From the NCBI GenBank assembly GCA_002337525.1, contig DDGG01000009.1:1-41744 (forward strand): DNA of 41,744 bases, given 5' to 3'. The notes under the pieces are model-generated. The model did no database searches. It had not been told where the DNA came from and worked only from the letters and a program-made list of their open reading frames with translations. The DNA comes from Alphaproteobacteria bacterium UBA1908 (lineage in GTDB: Bacteria; Pseudomonadota; Alphaproteobacteria; Caedimonadales; UBA1908). Of this stretch, positions 17,550 through 26,105 are shown piece by piece; positions within the stretch are counted from its first letter, which is position 1, and each line of letters opens with the position of its first letter. The translations under genes were made by a program, and so were the position numbers.

Positions 17550-18344
17550 ATGATGACGTATCCTGAAATTGATCCGATAGCTTTCTCTCTGGGGCCTCTT
17601 AACATTCGCTGGTACGGTGTTGCATATGTTGCGGGAATCCTCTTGGGATGGCAAGTTTGCGTCTGGCTTGCCAAAAAAACTGACTTTGGAATTAAACGCA
17701 AAGATATAGATGACTTTATTCCCTGGGCTACCCTGGGTATTGTTTTAGGTGGTCGTTTGGGAAATGCCATTTTTTATCATCCTGCTTATTATTTTCAAAA
17801 GCCCTGGGAAATTTTTTATATATGGCAGCCAGGAATGTCCTTTCACGGTGGTTTCCTTGGAGTTGTTCTAACTCTTATTTTATTTTGTCATAAACGTCGT
17901 ATTCGGATTCTTTCATTAGGCGATGTGATTTCTGTTGGAACACCCATTGGAATTTTCTTTGGACGTCTTGCAAATTTCATTAATGGAGAGCTTTACGGAC
18001 GGCATACAGATGTCTCCTGGGCCATGATATTTCCTATGGGGGGGGCCTGCCCTCGTCATCCAAGTCAGTTATATGAAGCGGCTCTTGAGGGGGTTGTTCT
18101 GTTTTTCATTCTATTTGTGGTCGCTCAAAAGAAAATAGCGACTCAACATCCAGGTTTTCTTATCGGACTCTTCTTAACAGGTTATGGCCTTACAAGATCT
18201 TTTTCCGAGTTTTTTAGAGTTCCAGATGGTGTTCTAGCCTTTGCTGGTCTTGAGATTACTCTTGGGCAAGTTTACTCACTCCCTCTAATACTTACAGGAA
18301 TTCTTCTTTTATGGAGAACTTTGCAAAACCCTCAAAAATCATGA
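17550..18344 (+). CDS. lgt: Prolipoprotein diacylglyceryl transferase
   Basis: A 264-residue inner-membrane enzyme that moves diacylglycerol from phosphatidylglycerol to the lipobox cysteine of prolipoproteins. The family signature GRLANFINGELYGR spans 138-151, H100 lies in SFHGG, and NIRWYGVAY (18-26) is the conserved first-segment motif. About seven membrane segments are visible. A start one codon later (17553) is equally possible. Its end overlaps the start of the next gene by 4 bases (ATGA), as expected for the alphaproteobacterial lgt-midA-pgeF arrangement. Confidence 0.95.
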   Translation: MMTYPEIDPIAFSLGPLNIRWYGVAYVAGILLGWQVCVWLAKKTDFGIKRKDIDDFIPWATLGIVLGGRLGNAIFYHPAYYFQKPWEIFYIWQPGMSFHGGFLGVVLTLILFCHKRRIRILSLGDVISVGTPIGIFFGRLANFINGELYGRHTDVSWAMIFPMGGACPRHPSQLYEAALEGVVLFFILFVVAQKKIATQHPGFLIGLFLTGYGLTRSFSEFFRVPDGVLAFAGLEITLGQVYSLPLILTGILLLWRTLQNPQKS

Positions 18345-19444
18345 CAAAATCCTCAATTCATCCAAATGATTTTTCCAGAACAACAGCCCAGGACGTGCTT
18401 AGGTTAAAAATTCACAATCAAGGCCCACTCTCTGTCCATGATTTTATGATGATTGCAAATACATATTATTATGCAACACGTGACCCCCTGGGGAAAAAGG
18501 GTGATTTCACGACCTCTCCTGAAATTAGCCAGCTTTTTGGAGAAATCATTGCGATTGCTATTCTTTCACAGTGGCAGGAGTTACGATCTCCCTCTCGGAT
18601 AAAATTAGCAGAACTTGGTCCTGGACGTGGCACGTTGATGACTGATTTTTTAAGAATAGCAAAACAGGTTAAGAAATTCAGAGATGCATTTTCAATCAGC
18701 CTTCTGGAAAACAGCCCTGTATTACGTGAAAAGCAGAGATCCTCTCTGCCTAATGAGACAGTAAGATGGTTTAATTCTTTAGAAAATCTTTTAAGTCAAG
18801 CCGAACCAAGGCCCCTTTTCCTTGTTGCAAATGAATTTTTGGACGCATTACCTGTACACCAATATGAAAAAACACTTTCAGGTTGGAAGGAACGCGCTAT
18901 ATCCTTGGCCAAGAACGGACAGTTTGCTTGGGACTTTACGAAAACATCAGGCGTCAATAACTCTGTATTTCAAAGCCATAAGGCATCTTTTCTGGAAATT
19001 GCACCAGAACGTTCACAAGTTGTTTTTAAAATTGCCAAGTACATTAACACTTATGGTGGATGTGCCATTTTTATTGATTATGGAGACCAAAATCTTGACG
19101 GCAATACCCTTCAGGCCGTTAAAAACCATTCCTACTGTCCTATTCTTGAAAATCCTGGTGAAGCAGATTTAACATCTCATGTTGATTTTTCAGCTTTACA
19201 AAAAAGTCTTCACAATTTATCTGGAATAAAGAGTATTTTCGAAACTCAGCGCTCTTTTTTAAAGCGCCATTACGGAGATCTCCATCTTGAAAATATTTTA
19301 AAGAATGCAACTCCCGAACAGGCAAGGCATCTGCAAAGAGGATATGAACGTCTTATTAATTTGGATCAGATGGGTTCTTTATTTAAAGTTCTTACTCTCC
19401 TTCCCAAAAAAAATATTTGTAATTCATTTATAGAAGATTCCTGA
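18341..19444 (+). CDS. MidA/NDUFAF7-type SAM-dependent methyltransferase
   Basis: A protein of about 367 residues of the DUF185/MidA family. The mitochondrial relative NDUFAF7 methylates an arginine in complex I subunit NDUFS2; a similar role in bacteria is likely but not shown here. Visible motifs are DFTTSPEISQLFGE (55-68), SAM-binding ELGPGRGTLM (91-100) and NEFLDALPVHQY. The frame is open further upstream to 18311, but 18341 is preferred because its ATG overlaps the lgt stop in the ATGA manner. pgeF starts 19 bases after its stop, so the three genes form one operon. Confidence 0.88.
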   Translation: MTKSSIHPNDFSRTTAQDVLRLKIHNQGPLSVHDFMMIANTYYYATRDPLGKKGDFTTSPEISQLFGEIIAIAILSQWQELRSPSRIKLAELGPGRGTLMTDFLRIAKQVKKFRDAFSISLLENSPVLREKQRSSLPNETVRWFNSLENLLSQAEPRPLFLVANEFLDALPVHQYEKTLSGWKERAISLAKNGQFAWDFTKTSGVNNSVFQSHKASFLEIAPERSQVVFKIAKYINTYGGCAIFIDYGDQNLDGNTLQAVKNHSYCPILENPGEADLTSHVDFSALQKSLHNLSGIKSIFETQRSFLKRHYGDLHLENILKNATPEQARHLQRGYERLINLDQMGSLFKVLTLLPKKNICNSFIEDS

Positions 19445-19463
19445 AAATTGTGAGAGAAAACCT

Positions 19464-20258
19464 ATGTCCCCTCGCCCTCTGTTTTCAAAATTATTAAATC
19501 AGGTCCCTTATGTTGGACATGCCTTTTTTACACGTGAAGGTGGTGCCAGTCAGGGAATTTATAAGTCACTTAATATGATTAGTTCTCGAACTGATAACCC
19601 GGATAGCGTTCAAGAAAATTGGCATCGTGCCGCACACTACCTTGGTCTTGCAACAGAAAATCTTATTGCACCCCATTTAATTCATGGAGGGAATGCTCTT
19701 TGTGTTAAGATGCCTTTTAAAATGCCAAAAGTTGAGACTCGGCCAAAAGTTGATGCCCTGGTCACGTCAACTCCTCAACTGGCCATTGGAATAACATCAG
19801 CAGATTGTGTTCCTATTCTTTTAGCGGCTCAAAATCACCCTCTTGTTGCAGCTATTCATGCGGGATGGAAAGGTGCTTTTTCTGGAATTATTGACAATAC
19901 TCTTGAAATATTTAAACAAGCCAGAATTCCCTTCAATGAAATTATAGCAGCCCTAGGCCCTTGTATTCATAAAGAAAATTATGAGGTAGGACAGGAAGTT
20001 CTGGATAAGTGTCGTGATGTTTCTTTGCAAGCAGATCAATTTTTTACGGAATATAACTCTTATAAGAAAACATTTTTATTTAATCTTCCAGGATATGTCA
20101 TTTTTCAGCTTCAACAAGCAGGGCTGGAAAAGATTGAACAGCTGCCTTTTAATACTTATAGAAATGACAAGCTTTTTTTCAGTTGTCGACGCTCTTTTCA
20201 TCAAGGTGTTTTAAACTTTGGAGGACACTTATCAGCAATATACATAAATAAAAAATAA
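19464..20258 (+). CDS. pgeF: PgeF/YfiH-family laccase-domain protein
   Basis: A 264-residue multicopper-oxidase-like (laccase domain) protein. Family members act on purine nucleosides, and E. coli YfiH proofreads peptidoglycan by removing wrongly incorporated serine. The metal-site residues are H74 (HLIHGG), C115 (SADCVPIL) and H132 (IHAGWKG), followed by GPCI at 165-168. The usual QVHG has become LIHG but keeps the histidine. It is the third gene of the lgt-midA-pgeF operon. Length is normal. Confidence 0.9.
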   Translation: MSPRPLFSKLLNQVPYVGHAFFTREGGASQGIYKSLNMISSRTDNPDSVQENWHRAAHYLGLATENLIAPHLIHGGNALCVKMPFKMPKVETRPKVDALVTSTPQLAIGITSADCVPILLAAQNHPLVAAIHAGWKGAFSGIIDNTLEIFKQARIPFNEIIAALGPCIHKENYEVGQEVLDKCRDVSLQADQFFTEYNSYKKTFLFNLPGYVIFQLQQAGLEKIEQLPFNTYRNDKLFFSCRRSFHQGVLNFGGHLSAIYINKK

Positions 20259-20328
20259 ATAATTTTTATTATTATATTTTTAATATATAGGTGTTAAATT
20301 GAAATATAAACAATAAAAGGAGGCACTT

Positions 20329-20580
20329 ATGAAGTATTTTGGTTTTTCTATACTAACGATGTTTGCGGTTACAATCTTTTCATTCCAGGCACAGGCAATG
20401 AAATTACAAAGTCAGGACAGTGTCAATGAAGTTATTCATGGAAAACCTGTAAAAACAAAAGATTTAGCGCATCGATTTGACGAGAAAAAATTTCCACCTG
20501 TTGGTGATATACCAATGATGTCAACGCCAAAGAAGGTAGAAAAAGGGAAAGGAAAAGAAAAGATGAATGGTATTAAATAA
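20329..20580 (+). CDS. Small secreted protein of unknown function
   Basis: An 83-residue protein with a strong signal peptide (hydrophobic about 5-18, cleavage probably after FQAQA, residue 22). The mature part is about 60 residues, ending in a lysine-rich tail (KKVEKGKGKEKMNGIK). There are no cysteines in the mature part and no known motif. It has a near-perfect Shine-Dalgarno (AGGAGG, 5 bases before ATG). The 15 bases just upstream of its ATG are identical to the leader of the patatin gene at 38147. A hairpin terminator follows at 20596. Confidence 0.65.
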   Translation: MKYFGFSILTMFAVTIFSFQAQAMKLQSQDSVNEVIHGKPVKTKDLAHRFDEKKFPPVGDIPMMSTPKKVEKGKGKEKMNGIK

Positions 20581-20595
20581 ATACCATACTTTTAA

Positions 20596-20624
20596 AAGGC
20601 GCTATCATTCAGTGATGGCGCCTT
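20596..20624. terminator. Bidirectional terminator hairpin
   Basis: The stem AAGGCGC (20596-20602) / GCGCCTT (20618-20624) extends inward by ATCA/TGAT. On the minus strand it is followed by TTTTAAAAGT, on the plus strand by a weaker CTTTC. It lies between convergent genes, and its right arm covers the last codons of the lipoprotein gene that ends at 20605. Confidence 0.7.
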
Positions 20625-21507
20625 CTTTCATATCCTCTATAGTCTTTGAGTGCATTTTACCGTTCCATATAGATGAATTAATTCCTTCCCAAAAACTTTC
20701 CCAACCATGCCAATGAGTTACTCCAGAAACTTTTTGTATCACAACAGGAGCAGTTGTGTGGAAAGAAGACTGATAACTTTTAATAACGGGTGACGTCACA
20801 ACGGTATCATTTTCACCGACAAAGTGAATTTGAGAGGTGGAGTCTAGTTCTTGATGAAATTTAGTCGGGTTTAAGGAACCTTCTAGTGGTGAATATCCAT
20901 TAATTTCAATCCACTTCTCAGGGTCCAGCAAGCCAGCAAATGTAATCACTTTTGAAATATCTGAACGTGAAGCGGCAAGCAACAGGGCAAGGGTGGCGCC
21001 ACCGGAGTACCCTAAAAGAACTATCTTGGACTGCGGATATTCTAGGCGTAAATCATCAAGAAAATGAGAATAAAGATCAATTGTTTCTTTTGAGAAACGT
21101 CGATGGGTCCAATCCCAAATTGAACGTTGAGGGGCCTTAAAATATTGTCCTGGTCGACCTAAATAAATAGTGGTTGCCGAAGAAGCATCTAAAATTGCCA
21201 GTTTTAATGCAATTGGATCTGCAGGTGTTGGGTCGAAGGAAGGCTCATACTTTGTACGCCAGGCAAGGCCATCACCTTCTATATAAATGTGGAGTGTGTT
21301 GGAATCTCCTGGACGGAAAGAAGTCAGTATCGGTGCATAAGATGAATTATATTTTGAAAGTAGAAAGTTATTTTCTCTCGACAAGCGAACTACTTCAGGA
21401 AAACTGCGTGAGCCATAATGATAAGATGAACAGGCATTAAGAAAAAAAGCCATAAATAAAAAAAGGGCACCTATTTGTGCCCTTTTTACTAGGTATATTA
21501 TAGTCAA
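20605..21507 (-). CDS. Alpha/beta-hydrolase lipoprotein
   Basis: A 300-residue predicted lipoprotein. With the TTG start at 21507 it has a full signal: K8-R9, a hydrophobic stretch and lipobox LNAC with C26. The hydrolase triad is likely S168 (GYSGG), D234 (VGENDTVV) and H265 or H267 (GVTHWHGW). The substrate is unknown. The next in-frame ATG (21453, residue 19) would leave only seven residues before the cysteine and no positive charge, so TTG is preferred on protein grounds. However, the first 20 codons contain the terminator of the upstream barrel gene, so expression may depend on read-through or on a separate start. Confidence 0.8.
   Translation of the reverse strand: MTIIYLVKRAQIGALFLFMAFFLNACSSYHYGSRSFPEVVRLSRENNFLLSKYNSSYAPILTSFRPGDSNTLHIYIEGDGLAWRTKYEPSFDPTPADPIALKLAILDASSATTIYLGRPGQYFKAPQRSIWDWTHRRFSKETIDLYSHFLDDLRLEYPQSKIVLLGYSGGATLALLLAASRSDISKVITFAGLLDPEKWIEINGYSPLEGSLNPTKFHQELDSTSQIHFVGENDTVVTSPVIKSYQSSFHTTAPVVIQKVSGVTHWHGWESFWEGINSSIWNGKMHSKTIEDMKEGAITE
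21457..21487 (-). terminator. Intrinsic terminator of the barrel gene, inside the next gene's first codons
   Basis: On the minus strand GGGCAC (21482-21477), a 6-base loop and GTGCCC (21470-21465) form a perfect stem flanked by A-runs and T-runs, ending in seven T residues. It begins about 22 bases after the barrel gene's stop. It lies within codons 8-16 of the lipoprotein frame that starts at 21507. Confidence 0.85.
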
Positions 21508-21509
21508 AA

Positions 21510-22676
21510 TTAGAACTTATACTTAACGTTAACGTTAACAGTATTTGTTTTAACTTTCTTATTAGCAGTATATTGATACTCAAGTCCACCACTTAGGCGT
21601 TTACCAGAGTTAAAGCGAAGACCAAGACCCGCACCCCAAGTGTTCTTACTACGGTTTTCTTCAGGATTTACAATAGCTACAGTTGTTGTTCCGCCTGGAG
21701 CAACGTCTGTAGCTGAACTCAAAAGACCGTGCTTATTTTCAGTAAAGTCTCTTACATAAAGACCGAACAAATACGGGCTGACCATTTCATTAAGTTTGTA
21801 ACCAGCTTGGAGACGCAAACTCAAACGGTTTAGTTTTGTCTTAAGCTTGTCATATTGATCACCATTTGACTCTGTGAAACTTTTTTGGTTGTCTTGTGCA
21901 TGGATATAGCCCAAGCGTCCCAGGAAGTCCCACTTCTGAACCCGGTGTGTCAAGTTTGCAAAGAGAGAAGCGAAGTAACGGTCAGATTTTGGATCCCCAG
22001 AAACTTTTTGGCCAACACCGCTCACTGAACCAGGCTTTGAGCCCATTTGTGTACGAGTACGATTCTTTGTAAAACGTGAGTACCCAAAGATTGCATCAAG
22101 ATCAAGCCAATCATTTACTTTGAACGTTGCATAAGGTGTAACACCATAACCATGGTCGCGAATATTACCCTGGTTAAAAGATGTATCTCCACGCATGTAG
22201 TGATAGTGCACAGCAAGTCCTGCTAGGAAACGCTGGTTAAAACGATGGTCATACCCAAGGGCAAAAGACCATAGATTTGCATCCCATTTTCCACCGTTTG
22301 TATCGTCTTTAATGTGATCCCAACGACCATTAGCCCAAAGACCATTTGCACCATCCATACCACCGGCATTTGAACCGGAAACAGAGAAAAGGTTACCTTC
22401 TTTAGAACCCGCAGCTGCACCTGACATGCCACGATCAGCAAGACGTGCATGAATCAAATCGATTTGTGCATTAACTGTACGTTGAGTAGAAACACGTTCA
22501 GTAACAACTGTGCTGTGGTTATCAGAAGCAACACCTTCTGAGTAGACGTAAACACCATTTGTATCAATATATGATCTTTGTGGATTAGGCTTTACTACTT
22601 TAAAAGCAGCAGAGGCATCAGCAGCAGCAAAGACAGCAGCACCTGCGAGAAGCCATGAAAGATATGTCTTTTTCAT
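21510..22676 (-). CDS. Outer-membrane autotransporter-type beta-barrel protein
   Basis: A 388-residue protein with a signal peptide (MKKTYLSWLLAGAAVFAAADASA). About 80 residues follow that are too short for a usual passenger, then a barrel of alternating strands such as WSFALGYDHRFNQRFLAGLAVHYHY. It ends with VNVNVKYKF, and a terminal phenylalanine is the outer-membrane insertion signal. It therefore resembles a surface antigen or porin-like barrel, not a large autotransporter. The frame is open upstream to 22781, but 22676 is the start: AAAGGA lies just before this ATG and a signal peptide begins there. A strong terminator follows at 21457-21487. Confidence 0.85.
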   Translation of the reverse strand: MKKTYLSWLLAGAAVFAAADASAAFKVVKPNPQRSYIDTNGVYVYSEGVASDNHSTVVTERVSTQRTVNAQIDLIHARLADRGMSGAAAGSKEGNLFSVSGSNAGGMDGANGLWANGRWDHIKDDTNGGKWDANLWSFALGYDHRFNQRFLAGLAVHYHYMRGDTSFNQGNIRDHGYGVTPYATFKVNDWLDLDAIFGYSRFTKNRTRTQMGSKPGSVSGVGQKVSGDPKSDRYFASLFANLTHRVQKWDFLGRLGYIHAQDNQKSFTESNGDQYDKLKTKLNRLSLRLQAGYKLNEMVSPYLFGLYVRDFTENKHGLLSSATDVAPGGTTTVAIVNPEENRSKNTWGAGLGLRFNSGKRLSGGLEYQYTANKKVKTNTVNVNVKYKF

Positions 22677-22798
22677 TTTTTTTCCTTTAAATAAAAATTG
22701 TACGTCAAGGTACGAATATGACCATTCTTTCAAAATGAATATATATTGTCTAATAAATTTTAAAGTAATCAGATTCTTCAAACACAGGAAGGATATTT

Positions 22799-22813
22799 TT
22801 GCAACAGTTGCAA
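22799..22813. promoter_or_regulatory. Perfect palindrome TTGCAACAGTTGCAA
   Basis: Two 7-base arms separated by one base, about 125 bases upstream of the barrel gene start. It has the size and symmetry of a dimeric regulator operator, but could also be a small hairpin. No regulator can be assigned. Confidence 0.4.
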
Positions 22814-22818
22814 TTTCG

Positions 22819-22848
22819 AGGTCTCAAATTACAAAAATTTGAAGACCT
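22819..22848 (+). terminator. Hairpin with T-rich tail between barrel and atpF
   Basis: AGGTCTCAAATT (22819-22830) pairs with AATTTGAAGACCT (22836-22848) with one bulge. On the plus strand TTTATATTTTCATTTTT follows. No plus-strand gene lies just before it. It may act on the minus strand as the end of the ATP synthase transcript, or it may mark an unannotated plus-strand RNA. Confidence 0.45.
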
Positions 22849-22943
22849 TTTATATTTTCATTTTTAAAGATAGGGAAAACCTCTCGAGATAATGAAAAAT
22901 TATAAAGTATGCGCACTATAAGAAATCAAGATTTAAAATAATG

Positions 22944-23435
22944 CTACGATGGAATTTTAAGGTTCTCCAGTTTTTCTATAAAAAGGCTTACGTTATCATT
23001 TTGACGACCGATTGAGTTTTTATGGGACAGTATCTCTCGTACTGCGTCGCCCGCTACCAGGATTGCTTTTTCACGTATTTCTTCCAAAGCACGGTCTTCT
23101 GCCTGGCGCAGGCGTTCCTGAAACAAGCGTTCCTCTATCTCAATAAATTCTTGTGTCTCACGAAGGGACTCTTCACGAAGCCGTTCTGCTTCTTTTTCCG
23201 CATGGGATAAAATACTTTTTGCCTTTTCTGATGCTTCAATTTGTTGACGTTTACAGGCGTTTAAAAGCGTCAAAGCTTCTTCACGCATTCTAGCCGCCTC
23301 TTCAATTTTCGAGGTGATTTGACTGGAGCGTTTATCTAATGCACTTGTGATTATATGCCAAAGATTTTTGCCTATCAAAACGAAAAGAATGAAAAACCCG
23401 GCAAAAACCCAGAAAGAAGCATCATTAAAATTCAT
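22944..23435 (-). CDS. atpF: ATP synthase F0 subunit b
   Basis: About 163 residues of the peripheral stalk: one N-terminal membrane segment (FWVFAGFFILFVLIG) and a long charged coiled coil (about 35-140) rich in E, K, R and A. It dimerises with b' and ties F1 to F0. The frame is also open to a TTG at 23441, but the ATG at 23435 directly precedes the usual start MNFNDASFW and has GAGAG upstream. It overlaps atpF' by 11 bases. It is the last gene of the F0 block in this window; the F1 genes are not present here. Confidence 0.92.
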   Translation of the reverse strand: MNFNDASFWVFAGFFILFVLIGKNLWHIITSALDKRSSQITSKIEEAARMREEALTLLNACKRQQIEASEKAKSILSHAEKEAERLREESLRETQEFIEIEERLFQERLRQAEDRALEEIREKAILVAGDAVREILSHKNSIGRQNDNVSLFIEKLENLKIPS

Positions 23436-23928
23436 TGGCAACTCTCTTCAACATGCTGCTTGAAACAGCCGTGTTTAAAGCATCCTGTTCAGGGGAAGTA
23501 TCAGAAAGTGTTTGAATAATTGTCGATACCAGATCTTTGGCAATAACCTGAACATTCCCCATTGCATCCGCTTTTTTATTGGCAATAACAAGCTCAGCAT
23601 CACGAAAACGCTTTTTATGCTCTTTTGCTAAATCTGCTTTCGTACGGTTTAAGTTAGTTGAAGCTTGTCGTGCGCTCATTAGAACGATTTCATGAGCCTG
23701 CTTTTTGGCTTGCTCATGATCTGATTCATATTTTGCAGCGAGCTCTTCTGCTTCTTTATTAAGAAGCTCAGCTTCTTTCATTCTGCCATCAATTTTTTTC
23801 CACCTCTCTTCAAAAACCTTGTGGAGGCGAGGAAGAGTGGATTTTGCCGAAAAAAGAAAAAGAACAACAAAACAAATAAATAGCCAAAAAAACTGAGACG
23901 AAAAAGTCGTCACATCAAACTGTGGCAC
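23425..23928 (-). CDS. atpG: ATP synthase F0 subunit b'
   Basis: A 167-residue b' subunit beginning MPQFDVTTFSSQFFWLFICF, the recognisable start of alphaproteobacterial and cyanobacterial b' proteins. One membrane segment (about 13-28) is followed by a long helix. It starts with GTG, with GAGGGG upstream. Separate b and b' genes side by side point to an alphaproteobacterium. It overlaps atpF. Confidence 0.9.
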   Translation of the reverse strand: MPQFDVTTFSSQFFWLFICFVVLFLFSAKSTLPRLHKVFEERWKKIDGRMKEAELLNKEAEELAAKYESDHEQAKKQAHEIVLMSARQASTNLNRTKADLAKEHKKRFRDAELVIANKKADAMGNVQVIAKDLVSTIIQTLSDTSPEQDALNTAVSSSMLKRVANEF

Positions 23929-23951
23929 AAGTTTCCCCTCTTTGCTTTACC

Positions 23952-24179
23952 CTAGAAAACAAACAAAATAATTAATGCAACCGCAAAAGCAATAAGGGCA
24001 ACTCCCTCAGTTAAGGCAGCGCCGATAAACATCGGGCCTGTTAAATCGGACTTGGCAGAAGGGTTACGAGCAACCGAGCTTAAGAAACTTGAAAAAATTG
24101 TCCCGAGACCAATACCAACACCGAAAAGTGAGACCACGGCAAGACCAGCGCCAATTAATTTAGCAGCAGCAACTTCCAT
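23952..24179 (-). CDS. atpE: ATP synthase F0 subunit c
   Basis: A 75-residue hairpin of two membrane helices that forms the rotor ring. The glycine-rich first helix (GAGLAVVSLFGVGIGLG), the polar loop ARNPSA and the proton-binding E58 (ALTEGVALIAF) are all present. A strong Shine-Dalgarno AGGAGGT sits about 10 bases before the ATG, fitting the high amount of subunit c needed. Confidence 0.97.
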   Translation of the reverse strand: MEVAAAKLIGAGLAVVSLFGVGIGLGTIFSSFLSSVARNPSAKSDLTGPMFIGAALTEGVALIAFAVALIILFVF

Positions 24180-24318
24180 CTTTTTAAAAACCTCCTGTTG
24201 ACAGAAAAAAGACTCTATAACACATACTCTAAAATCTTACCTGTGTGAATCCATTTTTAACGACTTTTTAAATTTTTCGTAAAAAAATAACATTTATCAT
24301 AAAGAGTTTTTGCAATCC

Positions 24319-25041
24319 CTAATGTAAGTTAAGGGCATCATTAAGATAAACACAGGTTAAAATTGTAAAAACATAGGCTTGTAAGCCCGCAATAAAAAAT
24401 TCAAAGGCTGTAACGCCAATAACAACAGCAAAAGGCATAATCCCCCAAAAGCCCATCATAACTGTAAAAGCTGCAAAAAGCTTTAAAATCATATGTCCAG
24501 CCATCATGTTCACAAAAAGCCTGAGAGCAAGCGTAATAGGCCTCATAAGATAGGAGATAAGCTCAATCAAGATGACAAGCGGCGCTACGGCAAGAGGAAC
24601 GCCTTCAGGGCAAAGAAGACTGAAATATTTTAAGCCATGGCGAGCAAAACCAATAATGGTGACTGTTATAAAAACAAGGGCTGCCAGGGCAAAAGTAACA
24701 AAAATATGACTTGTGAAGGTAAAACCATAAGGAACCATTCCCAACATATTCCCAAAGAGAACGAACATAAAAAGAGAGAAAATAAAAGGGAAATATTTTT
24801 TGGCCTCTTTCCCGGCATTTTCAAAGGTCATCCGGGAAATAAACTCATAACTCATTTCATAAAAACTTTGAAGGCGCCCCGGGACAAGCGTTTCTCCCTT
24901 AAGGCTCCAGACCTGGAATCCGATAATGAAGGCCGTTGCCAGGACCATAAAAAGTGCTGAGTTCGTAAAGGATATATTATACCCTGCAATTTCAAGGGGG
25001 ATAATTTCTTTAATCAGGAATTGTTGAAGTGGATTCTGCAC
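24319..25041 (-). CDS. atpB: ATP synthase F0 subunit a
   Basis: A 240-residue membrane protein forming the proton half-channels. The essential arginine is R174 in ITLALRLFVNMMAGH, and the last segment ends in LTCVYLNDALNLH. Start is GTG. Only about 100 bases separate it from the LuxR-type gene upstream, and there is no atpI, which often precedes atpB in this group. Confidence 0.95.
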   Translation of the reverse strand: MQNPLQQFLIKEIIPLEIAGYNISFTNSALFMVLATAFIIGFQVWSLKGETLVPGRLQSFYEMSYEFISRMTFENAGKEAKKYFPFIFSLFMFVLFGNMLGMVPYGFTFTSHIFVTFALAALVFITVTIIGFARHGLKYFSLLCPEGVPLAVAPLVILIELISYLMRPITLALRLFVNMMAGHMILKLFAAFTVMMGFWGIMPFAVVIGVTAFEFFIAGLQAYVFTILTCVYLNDALNLH

Positions 25042-25146
25042 CGCATTATCTCTTTATTATCACGCACCTAGAAACAATACTGTTCCCACAAATCAAGGTC
25101 AATTCCTTTTTTACACCTTCAAGTACTTTTTGCATCTAAGGAATAT

Positions 25147-26103
25147 CTAGCTTTGATTCCACATGGATTTCAGGCTTCTTCTATAATTTTGTATGTCGTT
25201 TATAATATTTTTGGAAGCTGGGTCATTAAGGTACTTTTCGACTTCTTCCAAAAAAGTTTCGATAATTTGAGACCGAGAATAATAAGCCCCTGCTTTTTGC
25301 TGGAATTTAATCTGGATCGCTCTCCAATGATCATCAACTGTACGAGGATGAATTGAAAGAATTCTGGCAGCTTCTTTACTTGTTTGGCCATGAAGAGAGG
25401 CAAAAATAGTCTGCATCTGGCGCTTTGTAAGAGGAATATTTGCTTGAGTTTTTCGAGAGGCAGAAGCATTGCTGTCTTCGATTTGTGCCATAAGAGCCTG
25501 CATTTTTCCTTGAATAAGATCTGCTTCGGGGTAAAGAGAAATATCAACCGGGTTTGGGAAACAAGCAAAAGTTGGTTTATGTGATTTCAAAACATATGAG
25601 GCTTTCTTTGAGACCCATTCAAGGATCTTTTTCAGAAATTCCTGATTTTCAAGAGCAAACTCATTTAAATTTTGATTCGGATCTTTCGGAGCAATATAAA
25701 TACCTTCAAAGTATTCGGGACGCCGCCTGTATAGGTCAATGCCCCCTGTAATTTTAAAATGTGCAAAAAAAGCCATAAGAGGATCTTCCTTGCCAACTTT
25801 TTCGTTCCACGGAACAATAAAAGTATCTTTGGTTCGTCTCATTTTATCGGCATAATAAGTACCAATATCTGTCATATTTTCCAGATAATATTCCATCATG
25901 GCTGTAGAATACCTGTTTGATGAAAAGTTCCTGGAATCCACAGCGGGCAAAAAATATTCATTGTTGGTATAAATTCGGAAATAACCCGTAAATGAAAACA
26001 GTCCTGTTTCCAGAATAGGTTCATAGATAGAACTGAAAAAGGGTAGAATATCACGGTGATAGTGAAAAGCGGATCTGTTATCAATCTTAGTATTAATGGT
26101 CAT
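25147..26103 (-). CDS. LuxR-type transcription regulator, intact copy
   Basis: A 318-residue protein. The C-terminal part (about 223-290) is a LuxR/GerE helix-turn-helix: LTKRQMQTIFASLHGQTSKEAARILSIHPRTVDDH in pieces, followed by an unusual insertion (QQKAGAYYSRSQI) before the last helix. The N-terminal 200 residues are a sensor region of unknown type. Its shape loosely recalls autoinducer- or PAS-like domains, but no ligand motif is certain. The adjacent broken gene upstream is homologous over its whole length, so the two arose by tandem duplication. A link to the CqsS-like kinase at 33505 is possible but unproven. Confidence 0.8.
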   Translation of the reverse strand: MTINTKIDNRSAFHYHRDILPFFSSIYEPILETGLFSFTGYFRIYTNNEYFLPAVDSRNFSSNRYSTAMMEYYLENMTDIGTYYADKMRRTKDTFIVPWNEKVGKEDPLMAFFAHFKITGGIDLYRRRPEYFEGIYIAPKDPNQNLNEFALENQEFLKKILEWVSKKASYVLKSHKPTFACFPNPVDISLYPEADLIQGKMQALMAQIEDSNASASRKTQANIPLTKRQMQTIFASLHGQTSKEAARILSIHPRTVDDHWRAIQIKFQQKAGAYYSRSQIIETFLEEVEKYLNDPASKNIINDIQNYRRSLKSMWNQS

Positions 26104-26105
26104 TA

